A DNA stretch of 64,000 bases. Origin: an uncultured Duodenibacillus sp. Lineage in GTDB: Bacteria; Pseudomonadota; Gammaproteobacteria; Burkholderiales; Burkholderiaceae_F. Positions within the stretch are counted from its first letter, which is position 1. Each line of letters starts with the position of its first letter. Positions 6,562 through 14,891 of the stretch are shown piece after piece. A program made the position numbers and the translations under genes. The stretch covers positions 20,823 through 84,822 of the forward strand of contig CALXQK010000002.1 of the NCBI GenBank assembly GCA_944390745.1, in the 5' to 3' direction. The notes beneath the pieces are model-generated. The model was given only the letters and a program-made list of their open reading frames with translations. It searched no databases and was not told the DNA's origin.

Positions 6562-9231
6562 TCAGTTGTTGTTGAGCGCCTTGGTGACCACCTCGCGCAC
6601 GGCGCGCGACAGCTCGGGGGTCTGGGAGACCTTCACGAGCGCATCGTGCATCAGGCGCGCCCGGTCGGGCGTGTAGCGGCGCCAGTTGTCAAGGGCGCGG
6701 GCGCAGCGTGCGGCCACGTGCGGGTTGATCTTGTCAAGCCGCAGCACCATCTCCGTCCAGAACTCGTAGCCCGAGCCGTCGGGCCGGTGGAACTCCGCCT
6801 CGTTGTTCGTCATGAAGGCGTTCACGAGCGAGTAGACGTTGTTGGGGTTCTTTTCGGAGTAGATGTCAAACTGCATGAGCGTGCGGATGCGCTCGACGAC
6901 GGGCGCCTCGCCCGGGAAGCTCATGGCGGTGGCCTGCACGGTGAACCACTTGTTGATCAGCAGCGGCTCCTCGGCCCACATCTGCCCTGCGGCATTGAGC
7001 ACGTCGATCTTGGCCGGGCTCTGGCTGTTGACGATCATCTTCAGGGCCGCCAGACGGTCGGTGAGGTTGTCGGCCGACTCAAACTGATCGCGCGCCGACA
7101 GGAGCGCCTTGGCATTGCCGCCGGCAAGCCAGTAGCTGAGCGCAAGATTGGAGATCGCGCGAAAGCCCGCATCGTGGTGCGAGGGTTCGTATCCGTCAAA
7201 GAGCATGAAGCTCTGCGTGGCGGCGTTGAAGTCCTGGCTGAAGCGCCTGCCGATCACCTCGCACACGAAGGTGCGCGCGCGGCGCACGACGTCCGGGTTG
7301 ATGAGTGCGCGGCGGCGCGCAATGGCCTTCTCCGAGGGCAGCTCGAGCACGGCGGCGCGGTACTCGGGCGAGAGCTGCTGATTGGTGAAGATGCCCCCGA
7401 AGGCGTTGAGAAAGACGTCGGGCACGTCGGGATCGGCGCCCGTCTCCATCTGGTCGGCCACATGGTTGACCGTGGCAAGTGCAAGCCGCTCGAAAGCCTC
7501 GGCCCGGTTGAAGGGGTCCGAGTCGTTGAGCGCCAGGAACGCCAGCTCGTCGGTCGTGTAGTTGTAGTCGAAGATCACCGGGGCCGAGAAGCCGCGGCCG
7601 ATGGAGATCACCGGATTTTCGTTGATGTTCTCAAAGACCCAGGTGTCCGAGGCGCGGTTGAGCACCAGGTTGTAGGTCGTCACCGGTTCGCAGGACTCGC
7701 CCTGCAGGCGCAGCGCAAGGTCGCGCCCGTCGCTGCCGAGCAGTCCCACGCAGATCGGAATCACAAGCGGATGCTTGTCGTTCTGGCCCGGCGTCGGGGG
7801 CGTGGTCTGCGCGGCCTGCACCGTGAAGGTGTGGTTGGCGGGATCATAGGCCGTGGAAATCGTCACGCGCGGCGTGCCGGCCTGCGACCACCACAGCGAG
7901 AACTGCGCCAGATCGGCATCGTTGGCGTCGGCCATGGCACGGATGAAGTCGTTGCAGGTCGCCGCCTTGCAGTCAAAGCGCTCGATGTAAAGCGACAGGC
8001 CCTTCTTGAAGCCCTCGCGTCCAAGCATGGTCTGCAGCATGCGGATGACCTCGGCGCCCTTCTCATACACGGTCATCGTGTAGAAGTTGTTGATCTCCTG
8101 ATAGCTCTCCGGGCGAATGGGATGCGCCATGGGGCCGGCGTCCTCGGCGAACTGGAGGTTTCGGAGCACGCGCACGTCGTTGATGCGCTTGACGGCGCGG
8201 CTCGACTCGTCGGGCGCCATGTCCATCGAGAACTCCTGGTCGCGGAAGACCGTGAGGCCCTCCTTGAGCGTGAGCTGAAACCAGTCGCGCACCGTGACGC
8301 GGTCGCCTGTCCAGTTGTGGAAGTACTCGTGGCCGACGGTCGACTCGATGGCGCGGTAGTCGCTGTCGGTGGCCAGCATGGGCGAGGCCATGATGTAGCG
8401 GGCGTTGAAGATGTTGAGCCCCTTGTTTTCCATCGCGCCGAAGTTGAAGTCGTTCGTCGCCACGATCATGAAGCGGTCGAGGTCGAGAATCAGGCCGAAG
8501 CGCTTCTCATCCCAGGCAATGGCGCGCTTGAGGCACTCAAGCGCATAGGCGCTGTTGGGCTCGTTTTCAGGCTCGGTGTAGATCTCAAGCAGCGCCTGGC
8601 GGCCGTCGGCGAGCGTCACCGTCTGGCTGCGGCAGGCGAAGTCGCCCGCCACCAGCGCAAAGAGATAGCTTGGCTTGAAGAAGGGGTCCTCCCAGCGGGC
8701 CCAGTGCCGGCCGTTGTCCTCGTCGCCCTGGCCGGCGAGATTGCCGTTGCTCAGAAGCACCGGGTAGCGGCTCTTGTCGGCATGCATGGTCACCGTAAAC
8801 CGGCTCAGGCAGTCGGGACGGTCGGGCCAGTAGGTGATGCGCCGGAAGCCCTCGGCCTCGCACTGGCTCATGAAGGCGCCGTTGCTCATGTAGATGCCCG
8901 AGAGCGCCGAGTTGGCCTGCGGGCTGAAGCGGTTGACGATCGTGATGCGCATCTTGGCGTCGACGCCGCGGATCACCAGTCCCTCGGGAACGATGCTCCA
9001 GCGGGTGTCGGGCAGGGGCTTGCCGTCGAGCAGCACCTTTTCAAAGAAGAGATCCTCGCCGTTGAGGACCAGGTCGTTCGTATGCGCGCCGGGTCGCGGC
9101 AGGACGGTCATTGTGTTGGTAACCAGCGTCGATTCGGGATCGAGTTCAAAGTCAAGTTCGACCTTCTCGATCGTGTGCGTGTAGGGACGATAGTCCTTGC
9201 GGTAGACCGTGTTGTGTTCTTTGTTGGGCAT
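6562..9231 (-). CDS. pepN: Aminopeptidase N (M1 family zinc peptidase)
   Basis: An 889-residue cytoplasmic M1 metallopeptidase that removes N-terminal residues from peptides. The family's GAMEN exopeptidase motif is present (FNFGAMENKGLNIFN). The zinc site HEYFHNWTGDRV follows, with the downstream Glu in LKEGLTVFRDQEF. Length agrees with proteobacterial PepN (about 870-890). I start at the ATG at 9231 (MPNKEHNTVYRKDYRPY), which matches the usual N-terminus; the frame is open 33 codons further upstream but that stretch is arginine/alanine-rich and unlike PepN. It heads the pepN-fbp unit and supports amino-acid release from imported peptides. The roughly 190 bases between this start and the cytochrome terminator at 9420-9455 should hold its promoter; no clear -35/-10 pair stands out. 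Confidence 0.96.
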   Translation of the reverse strand: MPNKEHNTVYRKDYRPYTHTIEKVELDFELDPESTLVTNTMTVLPRPGAHTNDLVLNGEDLFFEKVLLDGKPLPDTRWSIVPEGLVIRGVDAKMRITIVNRFSPQANSALSGIYMSNGAFMSQCEAEGFRRITYWPDRPDCLSRFTVTMHADKSRYPVLLSNGNLAGQGDEDNGRHWARWEDPFFKPSYLFALVAGDFACRSQTVTLADGRQALLEIYTEPENEPNSAYALECLKRAIAWDEKRFGLILDLDRFMIVATNDFNFGAMENKGLNIFNARYIMASPMLATDSDYRAIESTVGHEYFHNWTGDRVTVRDWFQLTLKEGLTVFRDQEFSMDMAPDESSRAVKRINDVRVLRNLQFAEDAGPMAHPIRPESYQEINNFYTMTVYEKGAEVIRMLQTMLGREGFKKGLSLYIERFDCKAATCNDFIRAMADANDADLAQFSLWWSQAGTPRVTISTAYDPANHTFTVQAAQTTPPTPGQNDKHPLVIPICVGLLGSDGRDLALRLQGESCEPVTTYNLVLNRASDTWVFENINENPVISIGRGFSAPVIFDYNYTTDELAFLALNDSDPFNRAEAFERLALATVNHVADQMETGADPDVPDVFLNAFGGIFTNQQLSPEYRAAVLELPSEKAIARRRALINPDVVRRARTFVCEVIGRRFSQDFNAATQSFMLFDGYEPSHHDAGFRAISNLALSYWLAGGNAKALLSARDQFESADNLTDRLAALKMIVNSQSPAKIDVLNAAGQMWAEEPLLINKWFTVQATAMSFPGEAPVVERIRTLMQFDIYSEKNPNNVYSLVNAFMTNNEAEFHRPDGSGYEFWTEMVLRLDKINPHVAARCARALDNWRRYTPDRARLMHDALVKVSQTPELSRAVREVVTKALNNN

Positions 9232-9419
9232 GAACGCGCTCTGAGAAGTGATGCGAAAGGGGATGTGCTGGGCGGGCGGGCAAAAACCGCCGCGGGCGCA
9301 CGCAGCCGCGACGCCGCCCGGAACAGTCAATCCGGCTCATTGTAGCGCGAATGCCCGGGGCCTCCGCGCGGGCATTGACGTCGTGCGCCGGGGATCTTCG
9401 GCGGGCCGCGGCCGGCGAC

Positions 9420-9455
9420 AAAAAAGCCCGCGCCCGCCCGGGAGTTTCGGGCGCG
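9420..9455 (-). terminator. Rho-independent terminator of the cytochrome gene
   Basis: Arms CGCGCCCG (9429-9436) and CGGGCGCG (9448-9455) pair. On the minus strand the stem continues into GGGC and a run of six T (9420-9425). Confidence 0.7.
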
Positions 9456-9525
9456 GCACGGGCCTTGGGGCGCTGCAGCCGCCGGCGTGCGGCGCGCTGC
9501 AGCGGCGCGGTCGTCTCGTACTCGA

Positions 9526-10080
9526 TTAGTACTTGTGGCCGGCCTCGGTGTGGCAGGCCACGCAGTCGGTGGCCGGATTGTCAGCCATGGCCTTGTGCAT
9601 CTGGGCGACCATGGGCTTGTCCTTGCTCGGCTTGAAGTTGTTGAGATCGTGGCAGCCGCGGCAGGTGACGTAGTTGACCGACTTCATCCAGTCGGTGACG
9701 TGCTTGGCCAGCTCGGGACGCATGGCGATCTGCTTTTCAGGCGTGTCCATCGTGCCCTGGATCTCGCCGATCAGGGAGCGGGTGCCGCTTTGGGCCTTGT
9801 GCCAGAGCAGACCGACAACCTGGGCCTGGCTGATGCTCTTGACGGATTCATACTTGAGGTGGCAGTCCACGCAGCCGACTTCATAGCCCGAGTTGAGCTT
9901 GCCGTGCTGACCCTTCTGGAAGGAGGCGTAGGCCGCGTCCATGGAGTGGCAGAAGGTGCCGCAGAACTGGGTCGAGCCCGACCAGTGCACCACGGAGGTG
10001 CCGGCGCTCACAAGCGCGACGCCAACGACGACGCCGACGAGGACCAGGGCACCGGCGTACCACTTGCTGTTCTTGTTCAT
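9526..10080 (-). CDS. Tetrahaem membrane-anchored c-type cytochrome (NapC/NirT/NrfH family)
   Basis: A 184-residue quinol dehydrogenase-type cytochrome. One N-terminal transmembrane anchor (about residues 7-28) precedes a periplasmic domain. Four covalent haem sites can be read: FCGTFCHSM near residues 40-48, CVDCH, CRGCH and CVACH. The first is CX3CH rather than the canonical CX2CH; I confirmed this on the DNA (TGC GGC ACC TTC TGC CAC). A Met two residues after its His recalls the Met-ligated first haem of NrfH. Such proteins take electrons from menaquinol and pass them to a periplasmic terminal reductase. No nitrite, nitrate or TMAO reductase gene is adjacent, so it may serve the separately encoded exported flavoproteins. 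It stands alone between a terminator and a long promoter region carrying an FNR-like site. Confidence 0.9.
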   Translation of the reverse strand: MNKNSKWYAGALVLVGVVVGVALVSAGTSVVHWSGSTQFCGTFCHSMDAAYASFQKGQHGKLNSGYEVGCVDCHLKYESVKSISQAQVVGLLWHKAQSGTRSLIGEIQGTMDTPEKQIAMRPELAKHVTDWMKSVNYVTCRGCHDLNNFKPSKDKPMVAQMHKAMADNPATDCVACHTEAGHKY

Positions 10081-10283
10081 ATAAGCCTCCTAAGACTTGC
10101 GATCTTGATGTTTTCGTTTTTCTTGAGCGCGCTGCGGCCGGGCACTGGATTGCCCTTCGACGACCCCGGCTCTTGTTGTTTGTTCCCGGGGGTCGGCTCG
10201 TCGGCCGCCGGCTGACTGGGGTTTGCTTGCCGCAAACAGTAAGCGAATGTTAAGAAAAACCCATCGTTTTTCCTTAAAGCGCT

Positions 10284-10297
10284 TTGACGGAGGTCAA
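10284..10297. promoter_or_regulatory. FNR/CRP-type inverted repeat upstream of the cytochrome gene
   Basis: TTGAC-GGAG-GTCAA matches the TTGAT-N4-ATCAA layout of FNR-family sites with one symmetrical change per arm. It lies about 204 bases before the cytochrome start, inside a 350-base gap (10081-10431) between that gene and modE. The same gap holds an AT-rich hairpin (GAAAAAC and GTTTTTC arms, about 10252-10272) and nothing else I can name. Oxygen-responsive control is inferred. Confidence 0.45.
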
Positions 10298-10431
10298 TGC
10301 CTGTGTGGTCCGGATGCTGATCTTGGACAATCGGGCGGTGTTTGCCCGAAAACTGCATCCATAGACCTAGACCAAAGGAATGATGCGCCGTCTGACAGGA
10401 AAAAGGGGGCCATCCGGCCGCGGCCGAAGGA

Positions 10432-11286
10432 CTAGGTAAAGAGCGCAACCACGACGGCCTGCGGCGACACGAGCGCCTCGGCCCTGTCGCCCAGGCGCAG
10501 ACCGTGGCCGGGGCGGGCAAAGCCCACAAGCGACATGCCGCCGGCCAGGCGGATGGTCACCTCGCCTCCCTTGTCCTCACGCGCCGAGCGCACGACGGTG
10601 CCGTGGATGATGCAGCTTTTTCGGCTTTCCTCTGGCAGTTCGATGCGGCGGGCGATTTCAACGGCCGTGGCCTTGGCAAGCGCGAGAATCTTCGAGCCCG
10701 TGGTGATGCCCAGCAGCTGGGCGCTTTCTTGGGTGAGCACGGCCTTGAGCGAATTTTCAGAGTCGATCTCCAGCAGCAGGTGCACCATGGCCGGACCGCG
10801 CGTGATGCGCCTGACGGTCACCGGAAACTGGTTGCGCATGGAGGTGCGCAGCGTCGCCGCCCCCACGGGGACAAGCTGGGGCAGGGCGCGCGAGGAAAAC
10901 TCCTCAAAGACCTTCTCACGGGCCAGGGCGAGCCGCTCGCTCAGCTCAAGCACCGTCACCCCCGTTGCCGTCAGCTGCGTGCCGCCGCCATGACTGCCGC
11001 CGACGGCCTTTTCCACGAGTGGGGCGCCGGCAAGGTTGCCCAGCGTCTCGATGGCCTGCCAGGCCGCCTTGTAGGAGACGTTGGCCAGGCGCGCGGCCTC
11101 GGAGATCGATCCCGTTTCGTGAATGCGCCGCAGGATGTTGATGCGCTTGTCAACGAGCTGCTCGAGCTGGCGCGTGAGCGCAATCGGGGCGGCAAGAAGC
11201 TGCGGATCGTCGGGAAGGTCCCCGGAGGGGACCGCCGGAGTCGGGGACTGGATCCGTGAGGGATTGGCGGGCTTGGCGGAAGTCAT
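10432..11286 (-). CDS. modE: Molybdate-responsive transcriptional regulator ModE
   Basis: A 284-residue ModE protein. An N-terminal winged helix (RINILRRIHETGSISEAARLANVSYKAAWQAIETL, about residues 48-82) is followed by AGAPLVEKAVGGSHGGGTQLT, the typical ModE continuation. Two molybdate-binding TOBE/MOP repeats come next (RTSMRNQFPVTVRRI..., and KSCIIHGTVVRSA...). In known systems ModE-molybdate represses modABC and activates some molybdoenzyme genes. It is divergent from modA; the 240-base intergenic region contains a ModE-like inverted repeat. It is slightly longer than the E. coli protein (262 residues) because of a Pro/Ser-rich N-terminal tail of about 30 residues. Confidence 0.93.
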   Translation of the reverse strand: MTSAKPANPSRIQSPTPAVPSGDLPDDPQLLAAPIALTRQLEQLVDKRINILRRIHETGSISEAARLANVSYKAAWQAIETLGNLAGAPLVEKAVGGSHGGGTQLTATGVTVLELSERLALAREKVFEEFSSRALPQLVPVGAATLRTSMRNQFPVTVRRITRGPAMVHLLLEIDSENSLKAVLTQESAQLLGITTGSKILALAKATAVEIARRIELPEESRKSCIIHGTVVRSAREDKGGEVTIRLAGGMSLVGFARPGHGLRLGDRAEALVSPQAVVVALFT

Positions 11287-11445
11287 GGCATCAAGGAAGA
11301 ATCAGAAAGACAGGCGCTCGCCGTCGAGCGCCTCCCCGCAGTCTAACAAGCGCGGCAGGGCCATGCAGGGCTGCCAACCGAGGGCTCAGGGATGCGGTCC
11401 TCCCATCTGGCTATTCAAAAATTGAATTGCGCGTGTTAATCTTTG

Positions 11446-11468
11446 CGCTATTCCGCTTGTAGATAGCG
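11446..11468 (+). promoter_or_regulatory. Probable ModE operator upstream of modA
   Basis: CGCTAT (11446-11451) and ATAGCG (11463-11468) form an inverted repeat with an 11-base spacer, close to the known ModE-box layout (CGnTAT half sites). A further perfect repeat ATTCAA-N3-TTGAAT lies at 11413-11427. Position 60 bases before modA fits repression by ModE-molybdate. Confidence 0.6.
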
Positions 11469-11528
11469 GCGGCGTTCTTCACCATGCGGCCGCTAGCGCT
11501 TGAACACAACTCTTTTAGGGAGACGTCC

Positions 11529-12284
11529 ATGAAATCCTCCGTCAAACTGGCTCTGGCCGGAGTTCTGGTGAGTCTGACCGGCGCGGCCTGCGCGGCAGAC
11601 GTGCTCGTGGCTGTTGCCGCGAACTTCACGGCGCCCGCCAAGGAGCTCGCCCCCATCTTTGAAAAGAAGACCGGCCACAAGCTCGTGCTGAGCTTCGGCT
11701 CGACGGGCATGTTCTACGGGCAGATCAAGAACGGCGCGGATTTCGACGTGCTTCTGGCCGCTGACGACAAGACGCCGAAAAAGGCGCTCGATGAAGGCTA
11801 CGGCGTCAAGGGGACGTCCTTTACCTATGCCGAGGGCAAGCTGGTGCTGTGGAGTTCCGACGCCTCCAAGGTGACCGACGGCGAGGCGCTTCTGAAGTCC
11901 GGCAGCTTCAACAAGTGCGCCGTGGCCAACCCGAAGCTTGCGCCCTACGGGCTTGCGGCCTATGAGTCGCTCAAGGCGATGGGCCTCTTCGAGAAGGTTC
12001 AGCCCAAGTTCGTCGAGGGCGACAACATCGGCAAGACCTTCAACTTCGTGAAGACGGGCAACGCCGACATCGGCTTCGTGGCCCTGAGCCAGGTTTCCAA
12101 GAACGGCAAGTTCACCTCGGGTTCGGGCTGGATGGTGCCCGAGAAGTACTACAACCCGATTCGTCAGGATGCGGTGCTGCTCAAAAACGGCAAGAATGCC
12201 GAGGCGGCGCGCGCCTTCCTTGAGTTCCTCAAGGGCCCCGAGGCATCCGCCGTGAAGAAGGCCTACGGGTACGGAGCGGGCTAG
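11529..12284 (+). CDS. modA: Molybdate ABC transporter substrate-binding protein
   Basis: A 251-residue periplasmic protein that captures molybdate (and tungstate) for the ModBC importer. It has a Sec signal (MKSSVKLALAGVLVSLTGAACA, cleavage before ADVLVAV) followed by the ModA signature (VAVAANFTAPAKELAPIFEKKTGHKLVLSFGSTGMFYGQIKNGADFDVLLAADDKTPKKALDEG). The ATG at 11529 has AGGGAG just upstream; an upstream in-frame ATG at 11484 would bury the signal peptide and is rejected. It is the first gene of modABC, with 214 bases before modB containing a hairpin. Confidence 0.96.
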   Translation: MKSSVKLALAGVLVSLTGAACAADVLVAVAANFTAPAKELAPIFEKKTGHKLVLSFGSTGMFYGQIKNGADFDVLLAADDKTPKKALDEGYGVKGTSFTYAEGKLVLWSSDASKVTDGEALLKSGSFNKCAVANPKLAPYGLAAYESLKAMGLFEKVQPKFVEGDNIGKTFNFVKTGNADIGFVALSQVSKNGKFTSGSGWMVPEKYYNPIRQDAVLLKNGKNAEAARAFLEFLKGPEASAVKKAYGYGAG

Positions 12285-12313
12285 CCTGCGGCGCTTTTTG
12301 CGGCCGGACACGC

Positions 12314-12359
12314 CGGGCGGACGTTCCTGGGGGAGGCATCCCGACAAGGCGTCCGCCCG
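12314..12359. repeat. Long-stem hairpin between modA and modB
   Basis: Ten-base complementary arms (CGGGCGGACG and CGTCCGCCCG) separated by 26 bases, without a T run. Such stems after a binding-protein gene often protect the upstream mRNA or partly attenuate the permease genes, giving excess binding protein; that role is inferred. Confidence 0.5.
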
Positions 12360-12498
12360 AAGTTTCGTGTGCGCCGCGCAGCGCACCCGGCGCATTGACT
12401 AAACTTGCCCGGAAAAAACTTCCAGAGCCAGCCTCGACTGCAGACGGCGGGCTCCCCGGGCCCGGTCCGGCCCTCCGGCCCAAAAGCAGCAAACCCCC

Positions 12499-13194
12499 AT
12501 GTCCGATATTTCTCTTGAGCCCGTCCGGCTCAGTCTGGAGCTGGCGGCCATCACGACGCTTGTGCTGATTGTGCTGGCAACGCCGCTTGCCTGGTGGATC
12601 GCCCGCACGAAGAGTCCCCTTCGCGCGCCGGTCACGGCGCTCGTGACGCTGCCGCTCGTGCTGCCGCCCTCGGTGCTGGGCTTTTACATTCTGGTCGCCC
12701 TGGGTCCGCACGGGCCGCTCGGGCAGCTCACGCAGTCCCTGGGCCTGGGGCTTCTCACCTTCACCTTCCCGGGACTGGTGGTGGGCTCGATCATCTATTC
12801 GCTGCCCTTTGCGGTGCAGCCGCTGCAGGCGGCCTTCGAGTCGATCGGCCCGCGTCCGATGGAGGTGGCCGCAACGCTCGGGGCACGGCCCCTGGACGCC
12901 TTCTTCTCGGTCATCGTGCCTCTGGCGCGGCCGGGCTTTTTTACGGCGATCGTGCTCACCTTTGCGCACACGATCGGCGAGTTCGGCGTGGTGCTCATGA
13001 TCGGCGGCAACATTCCGGGCAAGACGCAGGTGGTCTCCACCGAGATCTACACCTTCGTGGAGGCCATGGAGTATGACAAGGCGCACCTGCTTGCGGGCGG
13101 CATGCTCGTCTTTTCCTTTGCGGTGCTTCTCGTCGTGGCCTGGCTCAACCGCAAGGGGCGCGCCTCGGCGGCCGCCGGCGAGACCCCGGTGTAG
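12499..13194 (+). CDS. modB: Molybdate ABC transporter permease
   Basis: A 231-residue inner-membrane permease with five to six hydrophobic helices. The ABC-importer EAA-type loop that contacts the ATPase is visible (EVAATLGARPLDAFFSVIVPLARPGFFTAIVLTFAHTIGEFGVVLMIGGNIPG, about residues 123-175), with the ModB-typical GEFGVVLMIGGNIPGKTQ. It forms the channel of the ModABC importer. The ATG at 12499 has no strong Shine-Dalgarno sequence. It is followed by modC after 11 bases. Confidence 0.95.
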   Translation: MSDISLEPVRLSLELAAITTLVLIVLATPLAWWIARTKSPLRAPVTALVTLPLVLPPSVLGFYILVALGPHGPLGQLTQSLGLGLLTFTFPGLVVGSIIYSLPFAVQPLQAAFESIGPRPMEVAATLGARPLDAFFSVIVPLARPGFFTAIVLTFAHTIGEFGVVLMIGGNIPGKTQVVSTEIYTFVEAMEYDKAHLLAGGMLVFSFAVLLVVAWLNRKGRASAAAGETPV

Positions 13195-13205
13195 GAGGGC
13201 AGACG

Positions 13206-14318
13206 ATGAGCACTCAGAATCCCGGCAGTGCGCAGGGCGGGCAGGACCCGGGCCGCATCTGCGTGCGCATGAGCCGGCCGGGCGGCTTTTCGCTTGACGT
13301 GGACATCCCCGTGCGCGACGGGGGCGTGACGACGCTCTTTGGCCCCTCGGGGTGCGGCAAGACGACGGTGCTGAGAAGCGCCGCGGGGCTCGAGCACGCC
13401 CAGGGGCTGGTGCGCATCGCCGGTCGTCTCTGGCAGGACGATGAGAAGGGCGTCTTTGTGCCCGTCTGCGAGCGGCGCCTTGGGTACGTCTTTCAGGAGG
13501 CAAGCCTTTTTGCGCATCTCAACGTTGAGCAAAACATCAGCTTCGGCCTCAGACGTCGGCACGATCCCCAGGGCGCGGCGCGGCTTGCGCAGGCCGTGGA
13601 GCTGCTCGGGATCGGACACCTTCTGAAGCGCCGTCCGCAGGAGCTCTCCGGCGGCGAGCGGCAGCGCTGCGCAATCGCCCGCGCGCTTGCCACGCGCCCG
13701 CAGGCGCTTTTCATGGATGAGCCGCTTGCCGCGCTTGACCACGCCCGCAGGCTTGAGATCATGCCCTGGCTTGAGCGCATCAAGCGAGAGCTCAACATTC
13801 CCGTGGTGTACGTCACGCATTCCGAGGAGGAGGTGCTGCGGCTTGCCGACACGCTGGTCGTGATGACCGAGGGCCGCGTCAGGGACGCTGGTCCGGTGGC
13901 GCGCGTCTGGCACGATCTCAGTGTGGGGGCAAATGCCGGTGCGGCGCGCTCAAGCCTTGTGCTCGCGCGCGTGGCTGAGCGCGATGTACGCTGGGGGCTC
14001 ATGAAGGCCGAGGCGGGCGGCGCCTGGTTCTGGGTGCGCGACAACGGAGCCGAGATCGGCAGCAGCCTGCGCCTGATGCTTGAGGCCGACAACGTTTCGA
14101 TTTCCGTCGGCCGCCCCTCGCAGACGAGCATTCAAAATGTCTTTGCCTGCCGGGTGAAGGCCATTCTTCCCGGGCGCGACGCGGCGCGCACGCTCGTGGA
14201 GCTCGATGCGCGGGAGACGACGATTCTGGCCGAGGTGACGGCCCGCGCCGCCGCGGAGCTTGGCCTCGCGCCTGGCATGGAGGTCTGGGCGCAGGTGAAG
14301 TCGGTGGCGGTGCACTGA
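13206..14318 (+). CDS. modC: Molybdate ABC transporter ATP-binding protein
   Basis: A 370-residue ATPase subunit. Walker A is FGPSGCGKTTVL (about residues 45-56). The ABC signature is LSGGERQRCAIARAL and Walker B is ALFMDEPLAALD, followed by the switch His in YVTHSEEE. A C-terminal TOBE (MOP) molybdate-binding domain (about 290-370, SIQNVFACRVKAI...) marks it as ModC and can give trans-inhibition by molybdate. The ATG at 13206 follows an AGGAGG. The gene ends the operon about 110 bases before tRNA-Leu; I see no T-run terminator between them. Confidence 0.95.
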   Translation: MSTQNPGSAQGGQDPGRICVRMSRPGGFSLDVDIPVRDGGVTTLFGPSGCGKTTVLRSAAGLEHAQGLVRIAGRLWQDDEKGVFVPVCERRLGYVFQEASLFAHLNVEQNISFGLRRRHDPQGAARLAQAVELLGIGHLLKRRPQELSGGERQRCAIARALATRPQALFMDEPLAALDHARRLEIMPWLERIKRELNIPVVYVTHSEEEVLRLADTLVVMTEGRVRDAGPVARVWHDLSVGANAGAARSSLVLARVAERDVRWGLMKAEAGGAWFWVRDNGAEIGSSLRLMLEADNVSISVGRPSQTSIQNVFACRVKAILPGRDAARTLVELDARETTILAEVTARAAAELGLAPGMEVWAQVKSVAVH

Positions 14319-14371
14319 GAGCGGTTGAAATGTCGTTGTTTTTTGAAGGCTTTGCGCAGCGGCGCCCCAAT

Positions 14372-14400
14372 TTGCAAAGTCCGTGCGCCGCGGGCATAAT
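14372..14400 (+). promoter_or_regulatory. Sigma-70 promoter of tRNA-Leu
   Basis: TTGCAA (14372-14377), a 17-base spacer and CATAAT (14395-14400) place transcription start near 14407, 20 bases before the tRNA. Confidence 0.6.
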
Positions 14401-14426
14401 CACTGACTCCAAAAACATCTTGACTT

Positions 14427-14511
14427 GCCCGAGTGGCGGAATGGTAGACGCAGAGGACTCAAAATCCTCCGCCTAAACAGCGTGAGAGTTCGAGTCTCTC
14501 CTCGGGCACCA
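14427..14511 (+). tRNA. tRNA-Leu (anticodon CAA)
   Basis: Class II tRNA. Acceptor arms GCCCGAG (14427-14433) and CTCGGGC (14501-14507) pair, followed by A and an encoded CCA. The anticodon stem GAGGA/TCCTC encloses loop CTCAAAA with anticodon CAA at 14460-14462, reading UUG. A long variable arm (GCCTAAACAGCGT region) and a TTCGAGT T-loop complete the leucine tRNA pattern. Confidence 0.95.
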
Positions 14512-14572
14512 GTTTCAGGTTTTCGCAGTTTTTCCAAGGAAATGAGCGAAACCAAACAAGAGCTGAAATGAG

Positions 14573-14603
14573 CGGCGTAAATCGTTGATTTGCGCCGTTT
14601 TTT
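14573..14603 (+). terminator. Rho-independent terminator after tRNA-Leu
   Basis: CGGCGTAAATC and GATTTGCGCCG pair with one G-T wobble around a three-base loop, followed by six T. Confidence 0.75.
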
Positions 14604-14891
14604 ATTGTTTCATGCAAAGGCGCCCGGCAGTTTTTTTGTCTCGCCATGCCATGCCGGGCCGCAAAGTTTTGGTTGGACAGGCACGCCTCAAAGGGAGCCC
14701 TGGCCATGACGAAAAAATCGCCCGGGGCCGCAGGCGGACGCTGCGGCTGCCCCTCGTTTGATGAAAACGAGTGCGGCGCGGCTGCATCGGACGTCAATTC
14801 TGGAAAAAAGAAGCTAATGTATCGCCCGCCGGGTAAATGAGCCTGCGGCGGAGCATCCGGCTGGTTTTGAGCTAGACAGGACTGTTCAATC
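14604..14891. other. Intergenic region before the first MFS gene
   Basis: No gene that I can support. A 64-codon open frame at 14646-14840 has no ribosome binding site, no recognisable domain and a poor composition. The last 40 bases should hold the promoter or leader of the MFS gene. Confidence 0.4.

Noticed and set aside
6226-9345. A 1039-codon open frame on the plus strand opposite pepN and fbp
   Set aside because: It is the mirror of highly GC-biased third positions of pepN. The product is His/Val/Arg/Ala-rich without any domain, while the minus strand carries all M1 peptidase motifs.
14646-14840. A 64-codon frame after tRNA-Leu
   Set aside because: No ribosome binding site, no recognisable sequence, and composition unlike the coding genes around it.
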